From Gymnothorax reevesii (lineage: Eukaryota > Chordata > Actinopteri > Anguilliformes > Muraenidae): DNA of 64,000 bases. The notes under the pieces were generated by a model, which saw nothing but the letters and a program-made list of their open reading frames with translations, ran no database searches and had not been told where the DNA came from. This document shows positions 38,259 through 49,798 of the stretch, piece by piece. The position numbers and the translations under genes are program-made. Numbering within the stretch: the stretch's first letter is position 1; every line of letters begins with the position of its first letter. The stretch covers positions 10,439,895 through 10,503,894 of the forward strand of contig CM056584.1 of assembly GCA_029721435.1 (NCBI GenBank), in the 5' to 3' direction.

Positions 38259-38659
38259 CACACACAGAATATAATGTCACTGTGCTTGAACTCGGAGATT
38301 CACACATTTGACAACTCAGAAGCCTTACGTTACTGAGGTAACGCTTTCTGACAGCGACGGGTCACTGACGAGACCCGCAAGCCCGACCCTCCACAAGCTT
38401 TCCTGCCCCATCCAAAAACCGCACCCAACCTCCACCCGCCCTCCCCACACACCACCTAACACAAACCCATTACAGCATTACGCCTGTGGCCACTTGGAGA
38501 CGGGACCTGTCAGAGCACAGATCTCAGATGGAGGGGGGAGTGGGTTAGGTAAATAAAAGACTCCTTTATGGACTGACTTCTTCCCTCCTCCCAAAACCCC
38601 CAAAAAATAACAAAAGAATCTTTTTGTGTTTCCTTTTTGTAGGAAGACAGAGACAGCGA

Positions 38660-38703
<44 letters not shown>

Positions 38704-41354
38704 AGGGTGGCATTCTGATGGAGAGAGAGGCACAAAGAGGCAGCCAGCACTTGCCCTGCCACAGGTGACTGAAAGGAAGTGACAAGCCTGGGTTTGGCGA
38801 AGAAAGGAGTCCATCCCCCGCAATGAATCATGGGACCTCTGAAGCGTAGCCATGACGGCCATCATTAGCCGGGAGTCTTCAACCCCACCCCCCGCCTCCT
38901 TTTATTTCTTTTCAAAATGCTACGCTACACCCGACGCCGAGAAGACAGGATTAAATCCGCTCCACAAAACTCGGGGTGGAAATTTGTCCCGGTCGCGGAC
39001 TAATTGCCCAGCGCATCGGCGATGGATTTACAGCCGAAGCGAAATCAAAATGGTTCGCTGACCCTCCCACAACAAGGGGCGTGCGTGTATTTGTCGGGGG
39101 TGCAAGGGCAACACGAGAAACAGCCATGAGGGAGAATAGCTAAAGGGGTTTTAATAAGCATGCGGCTATGCAATGCATTTCACGACCTGCAAAGTCAGGC
39201 CACTTCCTCCCCCCCCCCCCCCCCCCCCACAATAAAACACATAGAGGGGGTTCTTAGCCCCCTGTATTTACCCCCTGTTACCCTATTAAAAGCACACCTT
39301 GTATTGTGACCTTGTATTGTCACTCCTACCCCACCCCTCGGCTCCACCCCTCAGCTCAAGCACCAGGGGGGTAGGTGGCTGCAGAGGGCTAAGACGAGCG
39401 CTTACATAAGCTTCAGAAAGGCTGCAAAACTTACGGCGGAAGATCTCAGCGGTCACTTCACCAGTCAACCCTCACAGCCCATCCTGCCATCGCTGCTCCT
39501 ACCATGGAACTCCTCCAGGACACGACCCTCCATTTCGAGCAGATTGCGGGGGATTAACCCAAACTGAAGCATGCGTCCTGATTATAAATCCCACGCCCCC
39601 ACGAATACGAAAGAAGCTATACGTTAACTGGGAAAGTCCGAGGACAAAAAGGAAAGAGTAAGTATCCATTCGACACAAGGTACAAAGATTCCATCATGAT
39701 GTGCAGCACCAAGTTCTGGGTTCAAATGTCAGGGATGGGTACAACTTTTGGGGTGTCCCCAGACTGCTACCTCTCAGAGGATGGCAACTGGGTCTCGCTA
39801 TCCCATCGTTCGCAACAAAACCTAAGAAAACACGGCCTTGGTGTCCAAGGATTTATCTCTACCGTTCAATGGCTTGTAACTGGCACGGCTGTCCAGCCTT
39901 GAAAAAAAGATTTATGTCTCAGTAGGCGAACAGTAATCCGGGTAACTACAGTTACCGCGGAAAAAAATCCCACAATTCTCTGAGTGGCATTTTAATTTGA
40001 TTATAAAAACTTCTTCATGCCAGGCGCTACAGTGGGAAACAGTGATTGGTTTATAACCCCTGGCCCCACCCCCCTCCGCCCGTCTGTACCACAAACAGAA
40101 ACAATAACGTCCCTCAAGGAGGAATCTGAGGACTGAGAGGGGTGACGCAGCATTTCAAATCCACAGCCGAGCCGGACTGCATGGGCAAAGGGAAATATGA
40201 TGGAAAAATACGGTATATTTAAATTAATGTCAGTTCGATTAGCTTATGTTAACTTTATACAAATTAATGTGATCACATTTTTGAATATTTCTGAAGCAAA
40301 CCCGTAATTATTAGAAGGCCCTTGCTAGCAAACTATCCCATGCATGTGTGAATACTAGGTAATGAGGGTAAAAACAACGTACTTCGGTGCAGGCTGTAAC
40401 GTAATCAATGTTCAAAATAGGCAGAAATCACCTGCGGCGTGAGCTATGGTCAGGAGCCAAGAGTGCAGCTCGTCAACCGGCGACTTTCATTCGCATGTTT
40501 ACTGCAAGTTATACAGTCCCACCGGCGCAATAAAATGAGATTGTTGCTGTGACAACTGCCCGGGGAGCCCACGGAAATAAATGCCTTATGAACGGGGATA
40601 CAAGTCTCGTGTAAAATACAGTTGCCCCCTCAGTCATTCTAAGGTTAATTTTAAAGAGGGCACCACGCAGGACACATGTATTCTCCCTTCAGTTGAAAAG
40701 AATGTCCTGAATGTCCGTTAATGCGACACTCAGGGATCAAAACTATAAGCGCCCTTGTGTAAAAAAAAAAAATCTCAAATTTGAATTTTTTTTCTCGCTA
40801 TATTTTTATATTAGAAATTAATTAGGCCCCCAGCGGTTCCAGTAAAGCGGCGAAAATGCAGCCACTGATCTTAGTGAAAGCCCGCCAAATGCAGATATCT
40901 GTCAGAGAGGATGCACAGAGTCCGGGCGTGCGGCGCCCACAGAGCAGCAGGACAAATCCATTCATTTCTTAGCAACAGCTGGTGAGGCATGCAAGTCGGA
41001 CGAGCCGTTTGGTTTCAATCAGAAAGCGCGCTAAGTTCCAAAAGCGCAAGGAATAACTCCTGCCGGGAAAAGGTGGAAGTAAACATTTAGACTAGGCTAA
41101 TGTTTAATTACTTAGCAATCGGTAAATCTTGTCCGACCCTCAAAACTTTAAACTCGACCTATATCAACCAGTCGGGTACAGTTGCACGACCTTCTTGCGT
41201 GAGGTCTCCGTGATCTTAGTTTCATATTTGTCCCTCAGTTTTATGACGCCTCCATCTCGTTACTTGTAAACGCAGCCTGGTATCGCTCAACAAGTGAGAT
41301 TTCGCCCCGAGCGAAGTTCGCCCAGGGAAAATAAAACGAAGAAGCGGAATTTAC
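36120..41354 (-). other. pdgfa: pdgfa intron 2
   Basis: 5.2 kb with GT and AG ends. Contains CA microsatellites (36170-36195, 36894-36913, 38216-38254), a GA microsatellite (38658-38701) and a 20-C run (39209-39228). The stretch 36560-36870 and much of 39900-41300 is unique and non-repetitive. No coding exon seen. Confidence 0.7.
39209..39228. repeat. poly-C tract of 20
   Basis: Twenty consecutive C on the plus strand, directly visible. Confidence 0.9.
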
Positions 41355-41451
41355 CTACGAAGTCTATCTCCAGCAACCGCTGGAGGTCGCTGATGCTGTG
41401 GATTTCGCTGTTGGATATCCTCTCGATCAGCTCCTGTGGTAGTTCAAGTTC
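41355..41451 (-). CDS. pdgfa: pdgfa coding exon 2 (propeptide)
   Basis: Propeptide exon of the PDGF A chain. Acceptor TTCCATAG then GAA CTT GAA; the exon has 32 codons plus one base (phase 1) and donor G|GTAAAT at 41354. The translated core [19 protein letters not shown], followed by QRLLEID, is a close match to the propeptide motif of vertebrate PDGF-A (human has [24 protein letters not shown]). This is the most diagnostic propeptide segment and is removed by furin-type cleavage. The intron to exon 1 is 966 bp. Confidence 0.96.
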
Positions 41452-41562
41452 CTATGGAAAAGAACAAAGCAAATTAAGTAAATAAAAATATGTCGGCCTA
41501 TAAATTATAGAATCAATAATTCTACAAGCGCATTCCATTAATACAGCGTGGCAAATCCAAAG

Positions 41563-41690
41563 TTAAACAAGCAGCTCACAGACGGCCTGACGAAACAGTC
41601 GCAGCCCTCCCTGCCCTGGATTTGATACCCGACCCATCGAACTTGCACTTGTTGCAGAAACCCAATCGACTACACCATACGTATGTTTTT
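41563..41690 (-). repeat. possible tRNA-derived SINE fragment
   Basis: On the minus strand TATGGTGTAGTCGATTGGGT resembles an RNA polymerase III A box and, about 40 bases on, GGGTATCAAATCC resembles a B box with one extra base. The spacing fits a decayed tRNA-derived SINE. No tail or target duplication was identified. Confidence 0.35.
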
Positions 41691-42417
41691 CCCCTTTAAT
41701 AATTCTAATTCCAGGCCGTTGGGTGAGCATAAGGGCTCATAGCTATCTATAACATCTGTAATTAAAAATTAGGAACTGTGGGCCATGATTCCATGCAATA
41801 ATTCGCATTCTTTGAATAAATTATTGAGGGAAAAGTATCGTAGAATGCTGTTGGTTAAGTCGGGGTAAGAGAGATATCTCGATGTTACAGCAATCATTTA
41901 TAGCGAGATCCCTCAGGCTTATGTCATAATAAACCCAATACTGAAGTTAAATATAACTCATATAGAAAGATAGTTCAACGCCCCTGATGCAAAATAAATA
42001 CTGCTTCTAAATTAAGAACCAAGCGCAACATTACACGGGTTACATATTGTGCACAAAACCAGAGGGGTCTACTGCAGAGCTACATTGCTTGGAGAAAAAA
42101 GCAATGCATGACTCCAGCGCTTTAGTGGTCGAGTTTCAAAGTTTTAACTTCTTTAGTAACGGCGTGTCATCGTGTTGGCTGACGGGCTGCGAAATCCCCT
42201 CTCCCTAGGTGAAATGCGTGCACTTGAAAGACTATCTGGATCACTGAGTTCTCTCTCTCCCTCTCTCTCTCACACACACACACACACGAACGCACATGCA
42301 ATTCCTTGTCCGCAGCAACAACGTGTGACAGTTGAACAAGACAGCACAATTTACTCCCTCGTTAAAAATATATTTCAGCCGAATTGCAAAATGCCTACAG
42401 GCCTATATGCTTTTTAC

Positions 42418-42477
42418 CTCAGCGGTGGCGGGTAGCAGGTACAAGGCGCAGAGGAAATAATAAATTGTGGTTCTCAT
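42418..42477 (-). CDS. pdgfa: pdgfa coding exon 1 (signal peptide)
   Basis: First coding exon of the platelet-derived growth factor A chain, a secreted dimeric ligand of PDGF receptors. The ATG at 42477-42475 opens a 20-codon exon reading MRTTIYYFLCALYLLPATAE: a short basic start, a hydrophobic core, and a small-residue A-T-A end, which is a typical signal peptide with likely cleavage near A-E. The exon ends GAG followed by GTAAAA (donor at 42417), phase 0, matching exon 2. The known vertebrate protein also begins M-R-T. The start has a purine (G) at -3. Identification rests on the exons downstream; on its own this exon would only be a signal peptide. Confidence 0.9.
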
Positions 42478-42568
42478 CTCCCTTTAATTTCAATTTTCCC
42501 CAGAAGAAGAGAAACGAATCCTGTAGGAGCCTCAAAGTTGCTCCTGACTGCGGGGAACTCTGTACCAT
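42419..42568 (-). promoter_or_regulatory. upstream ORF overlapping the pdgfa start codon
   Basis: An ATG at 42568-42566, 91 bases upstream of the pdgfa start, opens a 49-codon frame that runs through the main ATG in a different frame and stops at TGA (42421-42419), two bases before the exon 1 donor. Its start context has G at -3 and G at +4, better than the main start (G at -3, A at +4). If the mRNA leader includes this stretch without a further intron, ribosomes starting here would bypass the pdgfa start. The transcription start is not visible to me, so regulation is inferred; the ORF itself is seen directly. Confidence 0.5.
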
Positions 42569-44042
42569 CCCTCGATGAGAGTTATGTGTAAGCAGATTTC
42601 TCAGCGGTCTTACACCACGCCGTAAATCTCAGTTCTGTGGGATCAGTTGTTTTGTTTTTCCTTTCTAGAGATTCGCTGATTTTAATTCAATGTTTATTCA
42701 CATGTGTCGGCAGCTTGTAGTCTCCCGTAGCCCAGAACCCTGTTTCTTCGATTGTAGATGAATAGGCGGTAGATCAGCATGGTCCTTCAGGTTAGCAAAG
42801 CCGCGTTGAAAAAATCCAAATACTTGAAAATGACATTACAACGATAATCAACAAACTAGTAAGCAAAATATTTTGTTGATTTAGACAGCATTTGGGAAAA
42901 AAAATGCCTCTTCACGAGTTCAGAAATAAAAACAAGACGAGTGATTTTTAAAACTTATGCCGAAACTTGGACAAATTATAGCCTTGACTTAATATGATCC
43001 TGTGATCTATGCAACTGTTCAAAAATATTTTTTTTGAAAGGCCACGCTCTGAAATTAAATAATCCGCAGTTGTCGCCCGAGAAGACAGCGAAGAAATAGT
43101 TCAAAAGTTAGAAGTATCTTCCCATCCGTGTACTTGTAGAAGAAACATATCCTGGCAGGTCCCACGAAGTCTTGAACTCTGCAGTGAATGAAGACTAAAG
43201 CGTTTCTGAGCCGCAGAATATAGCTGGTTGAGCAGCGTCCCCGATGCGCCTCCCCTCGCGCTCCTGGTGATCTCGGATCAAGTCACTTTAGGGATCTGGT
43301 TGGCTGGACACCGACAGTACCCCCCTCAGCCGGTCCGCGCGTCAAATACAGACGAGAAACGTCTGAAGGCAGAATTATTATCATTAATATTTTTATTTTT
43401 GGCCGAGCCGTATTCATGGACTTTTTGCAATACAGGGATTACGGTCATGGAGTCTGACTGAGTATTTCCACAGTGATTCTAACGCGTAGGTATAGATGGG
43501 TTATAGCAGTAAACCAATTCCAGAAAAGCGTCAAAGGGGAGTTATCATGTCATAACGGGTTTGCAATGTACCGGTTGCAAGAAGCTACTCATCGCCACTT
43601 TCGACTAAACATTGGAGACAGAGGAAAACTAGTAGAGATGAAATGATATGGCAGTGCGAGAGAAGCCCGAAACACAGTTTTCATTACCGGAGAAGGACCA
43701 ACAATAAGACTAAAACAACGAAGGGCCCTGCCGATGCGTCGAGGAAATTAACGATTCGCAAAAGTCATAAGAGGTCAACAGCGACATCGGGAGATAACAA
43801 CTCGCGAATGTACTCTTTACTGTCTTTTTTTTTTAAAAGGGGGGAAAGAAAATATTTCTCTGAAGAGATCTTCCAGAGGATGTTCGAAGTCCGCTGAAAC
43901 ACGTTCAGACGAAGAAAGGTTACCCTGGTGGACGCTACATTTAAATGAACTTCTGACCACTGTAGTCCCTGTAAACCTGCGGAAATATAATCACGTATTC
44001 CGGGCTTGGCGTCGTGATCCGCGCGCTGGCCAGAATCACGTA
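42569..44042 (-). other. region upstream of pdgfa coding start (leader and promoter expected here)
   Basis: The pdgfa 5' leader and promoter must lie in or beyond this stretch, but I see no convincing TATA box or start site. Sequence is unique and AT-rich. No protein-coding exon. Confidence 0.4.
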
Positions 44043-44160
44043 CGCAGTAAAAATCTCAGTGTTAATTCAACTCCTATAGAGTTTATTTGAGTCCAAGATG
44101 GATGGGTTGGTTTCATATAAACTCTACTGGAGTTGAATTAACACTGGGATTTTTGCTGTG
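44043..44160. mobile_element. palindromic MITE flanked by TA
   Basis: 118 bp between TA dinucleotides (44041-44042 and 44161-44162). The left arm CGCAGTAAAAATCTCAGTGT.. and the reverse complement of the right arm CACAGCAAAAATCCCAGTGT.. both run on TAATTCAACTCC and TAGAGTTTAT, about 45 bases of inverted repeat. TA duplication fits a Tc1/mariner-mobilised MITE. Confidence 0.82.
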
Positions 44161-44162
44161 TA

Positions 44163-46360
44163 GGATCACCCATTACTGGAGGCGGGAAAAAAAAGAAACG
44201 CAAATGTAGTCTAATGCGCGTGCCTGGTGGTCAGGATGGAAGTCAGGATCCGACAGGTGATCGTTTCATGGTTTTCTAATGCGCTAAGTGGAGGGACTTC
44301 ACTCTGCAGGATGAGACGACTATCCCGCCCGTTACCGCTGTTTAGCCTCCGGCAGGGATGTCATTCTTTTAAGTCTCGCTTCCTCAATTACGCTTGTGTG
44401 TGGCGTTAGTGTCAGAGTCCTAAGAGTTACAGGCTTCCATCAGGGTGGCCCAGGAAACAGCTTCTAACTTTCCTGTGCTCATGAAAAAAACAACACCAGT
44501 ATAACTAGAGACTACAAAAGCGAGGAAACAATCGTTGCATTCAGCAAGACCTCTCCAGTAACAATGGTGCAGTAAAATGATATACTAATCTTAATTAATG
44601 ATTACTCTGATACCAAATTATTGCTTTCCATTTTGGAAAGGAAAATTCATTGATGTTTTTGGTCTTTATTTGCCGTAAAAAAAACAGTCTGACAGCGCAT
44701 CGCCCGGAGCTATAAACGTGCTGTGGGTTTACCATTGTAGGGAGCATAGACAAGTGCTCTGACATCAACATTATTATCATTCAAAGAGATGGTATCATCT
44801 GAGAAGCTTACCCTTGCTTTTCATGTGGTAAAGCAGTAAGATATGACTGTGGCACTTAATGTAATCACAGCCAACCATTGTGCGGGAGCCAGTTATTATA
44901 AGTGCGGAATTCGCGCCAGGAAAAGTGACGTATGGGCTATTATTGGTTGAAGGGAGGCACATGTCAAAGCGCAAATAATCCCGGGGTGATTTATTGCTGT
45001 GGTGAGCTCAGTGTGACCCACAATAAATGTGATTCTCGGGCCTGAATAAAGACTCAGAGATCTGTCTCGACATCTGACTCAGGCCTCGGGATGAGTTCCG
45101 TCTGCTTGACAGTGTTCAGTGTTACATAAACTTCAACCTGCACAACGTGCCCTGGAAATACTAGTGAATCACATGGCCGTCACTCTCTCTCTCTCACTCA
45201 CTCACTGACACATGCGCACAACACAAACACACACACAATTATCCAGATTATTTGGTTCAGAATTTATATCCTCTGTGGAGTGCATTTTTCTCCTAACATT
45301 ATATAAAAGGGTACAGGTGTACTTGTGCGTCAGAATGCAAGCAAATACGGAGGTGCTGTTTCCATGTATGTGGACGTATGTCTCTGCCTTTCCATGTAAG
45401 CATGTGTAAATCTGTGTATGTATGCAAATTCACATATACTTTGCTTGTGTGTGCAAGTGTACCCCCCCTCAGTCTTTGGTAACAATCACCTGCATTAGCC
45501 AATTTAGGCAGCCCCTCAGCCAGGAGCACCGCAGCATTTGAGTGCTCGTTTGTCCATATAGTGAGTGAATATAAGTGTTTCACCTGTTCTAACTCCTGTG
45601 CCTGATTTTGGTTACCATACGCAGCGTGATGGAGAGCCTAGGTGCGATTTTCTTGGTCTTCTGCCTCCATTTTGGGGCAGAGTGAGAGAGAAGCCTGCAG
45701 CTGCCAGGCTGCGGTCCAGCACGAGCGCGGCCTCCCTAAAGCACGGCTTATTAAAGCACATGTTTACTGGCAACTGGGTTCTGTGCTCCCGACAACATCA
45801 GCCCCAGTAAAGCATTTTATGGAACCGCGCTCGCAGTAAACCTGACTGTAAAAACATGGCGGAGGACATTTTTCTGAGCAGCGTGAGGACTCCTGTTTCC
45901 TCGGGCTGCTCATAACTCAGATCAGTCAGGGGAAGAAGAAAATATCCAGTCCTTTTCTTCCCTTTTCCCTCCAAAAACTAATTCTAGAGAAGGCTGCATG
46001 GAGATGTGAATGAGGTGAGCAGTGGGGAAGTTTGGGAGGATATTCAGTGAGATAACTTGTACGCCGCTCACTCACACTGGTGGATGCGCATGTACACAGG
46101 GGCAGGCACATGCAAACAAACATATGAACATCCATAAAACCTCAAAACACATGCACACGGACACACACATGCCTGCATACGAAGAGTTTGTTTCCAAAAT
46201 GCAATGTATCCATTTTACTTATTTTGAGTAAATCAGCTTTTTCTAAGTGGGCGCATATTGCATTTTATAGAACAAACTTTGACCATGAAAAAATACACCT
46301 AATAGTATGAATTTCTAAAAATGGATTTTTGCAAAATTTATAAAAAGCAAAGGGCTATCG
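44163..46360. other. intergenic, no gene recognised
   Basis: Unique sequence between pdgfa and prkar1b, with short CT (45184-45200) and CA-like (46080-46170) stretches. No exon recognised. Confidence 0.45.
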
Positions 46361-46368
46361 CTCTATGA

Positions 46369-47082
46369 CAGGCGTTCCCAAACTCGGTCCGGGGGCCTCC
46401 CTGTGTATGCTGGTTTTTGTCCCAACCATAATTGCCATCACAGGACTTTAACAAGCTATTAATTTGTCCAAATTGGGTGCATTTTGTGTTTAAATATTTT
46501 ACTTGCTGTTTTAAGCCAAACTTTAATAGAAATATCCAGAAGAAATGCGCCATGAAGAATAAAACACTCTTGCATGATAAGTTTTTTTTTTTCTGCGTGG
46601 CAAGTAATTTTAGGTGATAACATTTTTAACCAGATCAAATCAGGCATTGAGAAAATCAGTGACCTCCAAGTCAGGTTGCTGATGACAGGTGATTAGAATT
46701 CTTTCAAAGTAATTTGCTTGCACTCAAACACAAAAACATGACATGAAACAGGTTTGACTGTCATTTGCTTGTTCAGTAAATTGTTAGTTTTTGCAACCTT
46801 GTGCCCACAGTTTCACCAATTAGGAACCCACTGATTTTTTTTTCCTTTGATTGCGTACATTTTTTTTCCCTCTATCATGCAGTTGTTACTCATATATTGC
46901 AATGTGGACGCAGAATTTATTCCTCACTGTTTGTATGCATATCTGTCAAAATACTGTTTGTCAAGAAAATGCACCTAACGAAGAAAAATTAACAGCTTGT
47001 TAAAATCCTACGATTGCAAACCAGGGTGGAGCAAAAACCAGCGGACACAGGGAGGCCCCAGGACCGAGTTTGGGAAACCCTG
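46369..47082. mobile_element. hAT-type element with 8-bp target duplication
   Basis: 714 bp. Left end CAGGCGTTCCCAAACTCGGT + CCGGGGGCCTCCCTGTG and right end (reverse complement) CAGGGTTTCCCAAACTCGGT + CCTGGGGCCTCCCTGTG are near-identical for about 45 bases including GCTGGTTTTTG. Flanks are CTCTATGA (46361-46368) and CTCTATGG (47083-47090), an 8-bp duplication with one change, as expected for hAT. No transposase; the interior is AT-rich filler. Confidence 0.88.
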
Positions 47083-47090
47083 CTCTATGG

Positions 47091-47201
47091 TATTATCTCC
47101 ATTTTTGTAATTTTGGCACTTATTGCGTTTTGGATACCAATTTTTCATACACACATGCAGAGTACAAGCACAGAAACTCAGGCGCATGTGCACACAAACA
47201 A

Positions 47202-47244
<43 letters not shown>

Positions 47245-49568
47245 AAAAAAATCCACACACAACTGCACATGCAAAGTACAAGCACACAGACTCACACAGA
47301 GCAGACAGCCGTGTGAAAAAGATCAGCCGCCCCTGACCCTCAGTGCACAGACATATACGGTTTCTGCACTTGTTTCACCAGCGTGTGGACTGGAGAGGAA
47401 GGATCTGTAGAACAAAGCTCTTTTTCACGTTTCCCCTCTCGCTTCAGACACTGCGATACCTTTAGCCGGATGGAATGGGTACGTGAACCTCTCTGCTCAA
47501 ACACTGTATATCTGGGGATCTCCCGGGTCTGTAAGTAAATTCAAGCAGACTTACAATTAGTTTTTTTGATATCCCCATCTTAAGAATACGAGGTATGTGT
47601 ATTAACTTGTTAGTCTTCCAACATTAGTGTGTGGATGTGTGTGGGTGGGTCAGTTAGAGGCACATCTGTGATCTGGAAAAATCCTGAGAGTTTATCAGTG
47701 ACACAGGTCTCACAGTTGAACAATAACTTTAGGATTCTGGACTTTTCCAAATCCTTCCCCCAAAAAAAACAAAAGCTTGATTTTGACAGTTTAATTAAAA
47801 CGAATTAGCAGGTGTTTTAAGATTTCATCACTCTTAATTACTGCAAATGAGGGTCATACTCAGTTTCTACCAAACATGATACACAGAATAGGTTTGTCCA
47901 GATCACAGGAGATATATTGTACAGTGCTTTGAGTGTTTGAGAAACTAGAGAGGAGCTTTTATAAATATACATAAATACTATCCATTTTCCATTAAATATT
48001 TACCATTTATTTCATTAGTGCCACGTCCCAGTTTTAAAAACACTTGCATTGCGAAAATGATGACAGTGTGATAATTGAACTAAACTCATGAAAACTATTC
48101 TGTAGATATGAGGCATAACGAGGTGAGACAGTGTGAATATGCTTCTGCAGACACAGCGCTGGGTCTCTCAGGACCCCAACAGCATCACTGAAGCTATGGG
48201 GTACAGGCTTTCTCTTTCACCCCAAAGCTATAAAACCGCTTACTTGGCTCAATCAGATCAATGGTATCAGTGTTTTTATCAAACAGCTGACAATTTATCA
48301 CAGAAAAAAAAATCAGTTAAAACAAAGCTCAAATAATCGTTTTTTGTTCTCTAGTGTATACTATCTGCTATTCTTGGTACATTTTACTTTGTATTATGTT
48401 TCTGTTCCAACTTCCTTGTCATTCATCTTTTACCATTTTTCTATATCTTATTTATAATTCTAAAGTTACTCATTTTACGTGAATAAAATCTTCCAGAAGT
48501 ATGTCAACTTTTGTGTAAATCAATTCCTTTCGCCAATGAGTGTGTTAGCTAAGTGATAAGTCGGGGTGTTGGATAAAGGTGTCAGGTGGACACCATTTTG
48601 TGGAAGTTGAGGTCCTTAATCGGAGGGTGATCCTTGTAGGGGACACGGAGATGAAAGAGAGCGTGAGATAACCACGAGGCCACAGAATGACTTTGTACCA
48701 GTTACAGCACTCAGAAGCATCCGGACCCGAGGGCTTCCACCCCCCACCACCGCGCATGTCGTAATGAGTCATCGCACTTCTGATGATGCAGAGGAGCTGC
48801 TCGATGACTGAGCGGGGATACCTGCAGCCATTTTACCTGCCTGAGTCAAAGCTCCTCTGACTAATCGGTAATTACACAGGTCAGTTCATTAGTGGGTGTT
48901 AATGAGGCAGCTGGGTGTAGTGAAGTGAGGTGAGGTTGGAAGGGAGGGAGATGCACTGCAGTACCTTTTGGGGTCATGTTGAGTGTTGATCACAAAGAAG
49001 GTAAGGTTGGCTGAAGAATTTTCTAATGGCTTATTGTCAGATTAATAGGCCGGTAATTAGAACACTGTGGTATTTGTCCGTATGTAAGACACCACCTGAT
49101 TTTGCAAGAGTGAAAAGGGCTTTGTCCTGGCCCATGCAATAGAATGGACTCTCCCCCTGCAAGGCTCTGTTCCACCCACCATTGATGAGTGCAATCACCA
49201 TGGAAACCGGATGGTTTAATGTTTGCAGAAGATGTGGGGAGCAAGTATGTAGGAAATTTCACCCACAAGGCTGAAACCACAGGCAGAGTTTTGCCTTTCA
49301 CAAGAACATTCATGGGATTTTTCTTCTGTTTTATTACTTTATTCCCCGTTGATTGAGGTCGTATAATCACATTATTAAACGATTAACCACAACGCCCGGA
49401 TCTCTTTGGGTGGCCCAGGTGAATCATGGAAGAAATAAAGGGTTCACCATTTGCCACCTCCAGGCTTAAGCAGGGGATGAGTATATTCTGCAAAACAGGT
49501 GTGTAAAGTAAATTGAGTACTTACACAACCCATTCTTCTATAACCAAGGAGCAGTGAATGGATTGTAC
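47091..49568. other. intergenic, no gene recognised
   Basis: CA microsatellite (47205-47240) and otherwise unique sequence. 48830-48920 carries several TAAT motifs but nothing I can name. Confidence 0.45.
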
Positions 49569-49572
49569 TTAA

Positions 49573-49794
49573 CCCTCTCCAGCCCAATTTATTATTTTGA
49601 GATTTGAAAAATCTTTCATTCATGGAGATTAGTTTGCATATGCTGGTGGCTGCTGGTAGAACTAACATTATATTTTTGCAATACTGAGCTGGAAAGCTAA
49701 CTTTATCAAACCATTTCCCATGTGGTCTTCATATTTTATAATCAGTCATCAACTGATTTATTGTTGCAAATTTGCAACATGAGCCTGGAGAGGG
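49573..49794. mobile_element. piggyBac-like MITE (TTAA duplication)
   Basis: 222 bp between two TTAA sites (49569-49572 and 49795-49798). Ends are CCCTCTCCAGCCC and, reverse-complemented on the right, CCCTCTCCAGGCT. TTAA target sites and CCC-starting terminal repeats are the signature of piggyBac-type elements. The interior has TTTGCAACAT and GTTGCAAATT copies and no coding capacity. Confidence 0.82.
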
Positions 49795-49798
49795 TTAA

